Positions 7,618 to 9,367 of a stretch of 9,367 nucleotides of DNA are shown piece after piece (position 1 is the stretch's first letter; the number at the start of each line of letters is the position of its first letter). Location of the stretch: positions 1 to 9,367 of the forward strand of contig CALBOC010000368.1 of assembly GCA_937896705.1 (NCBI GenBank). Reading direction: 5' to 3'. The notes under the pieces were generated by a model. That model did no database searches. It was not told the origin of the DNA and saw only the letters and a list, made by a program, of their open reading frames with translations. The stretch comes from an uncultured Micrococcaceae bacterium. GTDB lineage: Bacteria > Actinomycetota > Actinomycetes > Actinomycetales > Micrococcaceae. The position numbers and the translations under genes were made by a program.

Positions 7618-7910
7618 TCAGTCGTCTGTGCGGATGCGGGCGAGATATTGCTCCAATGCACCGAGGGATGTAGCCCTCCGGTCGTAGAAAAAGTGATTAC
7701 CCGCCGCGCCCGATGCGCCTCGAAGTTCAAAAACAACAGCGCGCCCTCGCCGTGCGGGCCGAGCTGAATCCCATCGGGCGGGATCACCGTGTCATGTGTG
7801 GCGAACCATTCAGCCCGTGCTTCCGGTTCGTGCCAGGCGTCCCAGACAGTCTCGGGATTCAGCGGAAGGATGCGAGTGATGCTAAACCCGTCGGGCGCTT
7901 GGCCATCCAT
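7618..7910 (-). pseudogene. AHSA1/SRPBCC gene with internal deletion and frame change
   Basis: From ATG 7910 the protein opens FSITRILPLNPETVWDAW and runs to DTVIPPDGIQL, a normal N-terminal third of an AHSA1-type SRPBCC domain. The frame then yields sequence unlike the family and ends at 7560, inside the CMD gene. In a different frame, from about 7745 down to TGA at 7620-7618, the sequence reads VVFELRGASGAAGNHFFYDR and then SLGALEQYLARIRTDD. This matches the C-terminal end of the same domain: compare VELTLEGFSGEPGDGAFYDT of the intact copy. Roughly 60-65 central residues (the hairpin and EVLPPRRLVFTWG region) are missing. The deletion joint lies near 7745-7761. The upstream ribosome site (AAGGG two bases before ATG) is weak. 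It is probably a dead gene; I cannot exclude that the chimeric reading to 7560 is made, but it would not fold as SRPBCC. Confidence 0.78.
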
Positions 7911-7948
7911 AACCCTTGAAGTCGTTGTGCGTGTGATCGGAAGTGGCC

Positions 7949-7972
7949 ACGACCTCGCTAGTGGCAGGTCGT
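7949..7972. repeat. Inverted repeat upstream of the broken SRPBCC gene
   Basis: ACGACCT (7949-7955) and AGGTCGT (7966-7972) form a perfect 7-base inverted repeat with a 10-base spacer. It lies in the 175-base divergent region between the broken SRPBCC gene and serA, 39 bases before the SRPBCC start. It may be an operator for either gene or a leftover of the decayed one. Confidence 0.35.
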
Positions 7973-7998
7973 TTGGTCCTTCACGCAATGTACTACTG

Positions 7999-8027
7999 TG
8001 CAAACTCCCCAATACACGCCGTAAGAT
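7999..8027 (+). promoter_or_regulatory. Candidate serA promoter
   Basis: TAAGAT (8022-8027) fits the actinobacterial TANNNT -10 pattern. At 17-base spacing the -35 would be TGCAAA (7999-8004), a poor match to TTGACA. Transcription would then start near 8034, about 50 bases before the serA start and right at the edge of the dyad at 8035-8051. This is a weak prediction. Confidence 0.3.
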
Positions 8028-8034
8028 GATGGCG

Positions 8035-8051
8035 GTGAGCAGTGTGCTCAC
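8035..8051. promoter_or_regulatory. Perfect dyad in the serA leader, possible operator
   Basis: GTGAGCA (8035-8041) and TGCTCAC (8045-8051) form a perfect 7-base inverted repeat with spacer GTG. It lies 34 bases before the serA GTG and just after the predicted -10, a position where a bound repressor would block initiation. The length and spacing suit a dimeric regulator, but none can be named. It is too short and lacks a T-run to be a terminator. Confidence 0.45.
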
Positions 8052-8085
8052 GACAGTGTTTCCTATTATCGAAAGTGTGTCGTTC

Positions 8086-9367
8086 GTGTCCAAACCAGTA
8101 GTGCTTATCGCAGAAGAACTCTCTCCGGCCACCATGGATGCTCTTGGGACCGACTTCGAGATTCGTCACACCGATGGTTCCGACCGTGACCAGTTACTGC
8201 CAGCGTTAGCTGATGCCGAGGCTGTCTTGGTCCGCTCAGCCACCACGATGGACGCCGAAGCCATCAACGCAGGACAAAATCTTAAGGTCATTGCACGTGC
8301 CGGAGTCGGACTCGACAACGTTGACACGCAAGCCGCCACCGAAGCCGGCGTCATGGTGGTCAATGCGCCCACTTCCAACATCATTTCTGCCGCAGAACTG
8401 ACCTGTGGTCATATCCTGGCCGCAGCCCGCAATATCGCACCGGCCAACCAGTCGCTGAAAGCCGGTGAATGGAAGCGCTCGGCATATAAAGGCATCGAAC
8501 TTTACGAAAAAACCCTGGGCATCATCGGCCTGGGCCGTATCGGCTCCCTGGTCGCCGAGCGTATGAAGGCTTTCGATATGAATGTGCTGGCCTATGACCC
8601 GTATGTCACGGCAGCCCGAGCACAGAAAATGGGTGCCCATCTGGTGAGCCTGGATGAGCTGTTAGAGACCTCTGACTTTGTCACGATCCACATGCCCCGG
8701 ACCCCCGAGACCATGGGCATGATCTCTGATGAACAGTTCAAGACCATGAAAGACTCGGCCTACGTCATCAACGTGGCTCGCGGTGGGCTGATCGATGAAG
8801 ATGCCCTGGCTCGGGCACTGGATCAGAAGCTCATTGCAGGCGCTGGTATTGACGTGTTCGTCAAGGAACCGGCCAAAGATCTGCCATTTTTCGAATACGA
8901 TTCAGCCACCGTCACCCCACACCTTGGTGCTTCGACCGAAGAAGCCCAAGAAAAAGCCGGCGTCGCAGTGGCGAAATCGGTCCGCCTGGCACTGGCCGGT
9001 GAACTCGTTCCGGACGCGGTTAATGTTGCCGGTGGGGTCATCGATCCGTATGTCCGCCCCGGTATCCCGCTGACCGAAAAGCTCGGCCGGATTCTGTCGG
9101 CCGTGATGAAGGGCGTTTCGGTGTCTGCTATTGAAGTAGAAGTCGCCGGAGAACTTGCCGACAAGAACGTGGACTCGCTCAAACTCGCTGCGTTGAAAGG
9201 CATCTTCACCGATGTCGTGTCGGGCCAGGTGTCCTATGTCAACGCTCCGGTGTTAGCTGAAGGTCGCGGTATCGAAACCCGCCTATCCACGACCATGGAT
9301 TCCCCGCACTACCGCAACACCATTACGGTCAGCGCGGTCTCGGCCGGTGGACAAGAATTCAGCGTGA
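8086..9367 (+). CDS. serA: D-3-phosphoglycerate dehydrogenase, 3' end cut by window
   Basis: SerA oxidises 3-phosphoglycerate to 3-phosphohydroxypyruvate with NAD, the first committed step of serine synthesis. The window holds 427 codons of an expected ~530; the C-terminal ACT domain is outside. From GTG 8086 the protein begins VSKPVVLIAEELSP, as in actinobacterial SerA. An in-frame GTG at 8077 is possible, but only the later start has room for the weak GAAAG site at 8071-8075. The substrate-binding domain covers ~1-95. The Rossmann domain has G148-L-G150-R-I-G153 and D171. The catalytic set is R232 (NVARGG), E261 (KEPAKD) and H279 (TPHLGAST), one residue offset from the numbering I recall for the M. 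tuberculosis enzyme. The region after ~300 (GELVPDAVNV onward) is the intervening domain of the long actinobacterial SerA form. All catalytic residues are intact. Regulation may involve the dyad at 8035-8051. Confidence 0.97.
   Translation, partial: MSKPVVLIAEELSPATMDALGTDFEIRHTDGSDRDQLLPALADAEAVLVRSATTMDAEAINAGQNLKVIARAGVGLDNVDTQAATEAGVMVVNAPTSNIISAAELTCGHILAAARNIAPANQSLKAGEWKRSAYKGIELYEKTLGIIGLGRIGSLVAERMKAFDMNVLAYDPYVTAARAQKMGAHLVSLDELLETSDFVTIHMPRTPETMGMISDEQFKTMKDSAYVINVARGGLIDEDALARALDQKLIAGAGIDVFVKEPAKDLPFFEYDSATVTPHLGASTEEAQEKAGVAVAKSVRLALAGELVPDAVNVAGGVIDPYVRPGIPLTEKLGRILSAVMKGVSVSAIEVEVAGELADKNVDSLKLAALKGIFTDVVSGQVSYVNAPVLAEGRGIETRLSTTMDSPHYRNTITVSAVSAGGQEFSV

Noticed and set aside
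7911..8135. Upstream extension of the broken SRPBCC frame, with a hydrophobic stretch that could pass for a membrane segment
   Set aside because: It runs through the intergenic region and into the serA start. The family-like sequence begins at ATG 7910, so the extension is a chance open frame.

Overview
The window looks like the chromosome of a moderately high-GC actinobacterium. The IlvB, IlvN, IlvC and SerA sequences read like those of Micrococcaceae (the Arthrobacter/Yaniella/Enteractinococcus neighbourhood). That placement rests on remembered family resemblance and was not tested by a search.

Layout. Positions 1-2964 carry a plus-strand branched-chain amino acid operon: the C-terminal three quarters of ilvB (acetolactate synthase large subunit, cut by the window start), ilvN (regulatory subunit) and ilvC (ketol-acid reductoisomerase). 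A strong intrinsic terminator follows at 2982-3019. At 8086, serA (phosphoglycerate dehydrogenase, the entry to serine synthesis) begins on the plus strand and runs off the right edge. Between these two conserved biosynthetic blocks lie about 5 kb of small accessory genes in mixed orientation.

The accessory stretch holds, in order: a decayed Fic-family gene (minus, 5'-truncated and frameshifted); a VanY-type D,D-carboxypeptidase lipoprotein (minus); a CapA-type metallophosphatase-fold lipoprotein (plus, divergent from vanY); an intact AHSA1/SRPBCC protein (minus); a membrane protein with an N-terminal leucine-rich-variant segment and a C-terminal DUF4870 domain (plus); a bidirectional hairpin terminator; a carboxymuconolactone-decarboxylase-family protein with a TTG start (minus); and a second AHSA1/SRPBCC gene that has lost its middle (minus).

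How the genes fit together. The ilv genes supply the first two steps of valine/isoleucine synthesis, and SerA supplies serine. VanY and CapA are both predicted exported lipoproteins facing the cell wall and share a 50-base divergent intergenic region. The remaining genes show no obvious shared pathway. Two clear pseudogenes in 5 kb suggest this interval is a site of gene turnover. I do not see a convincing undescribed multi-gene system. The most useful observations are the two broken genes, the fic/vanY junction, the dyad in front of serA and the architecture of the DUF4870 protein.
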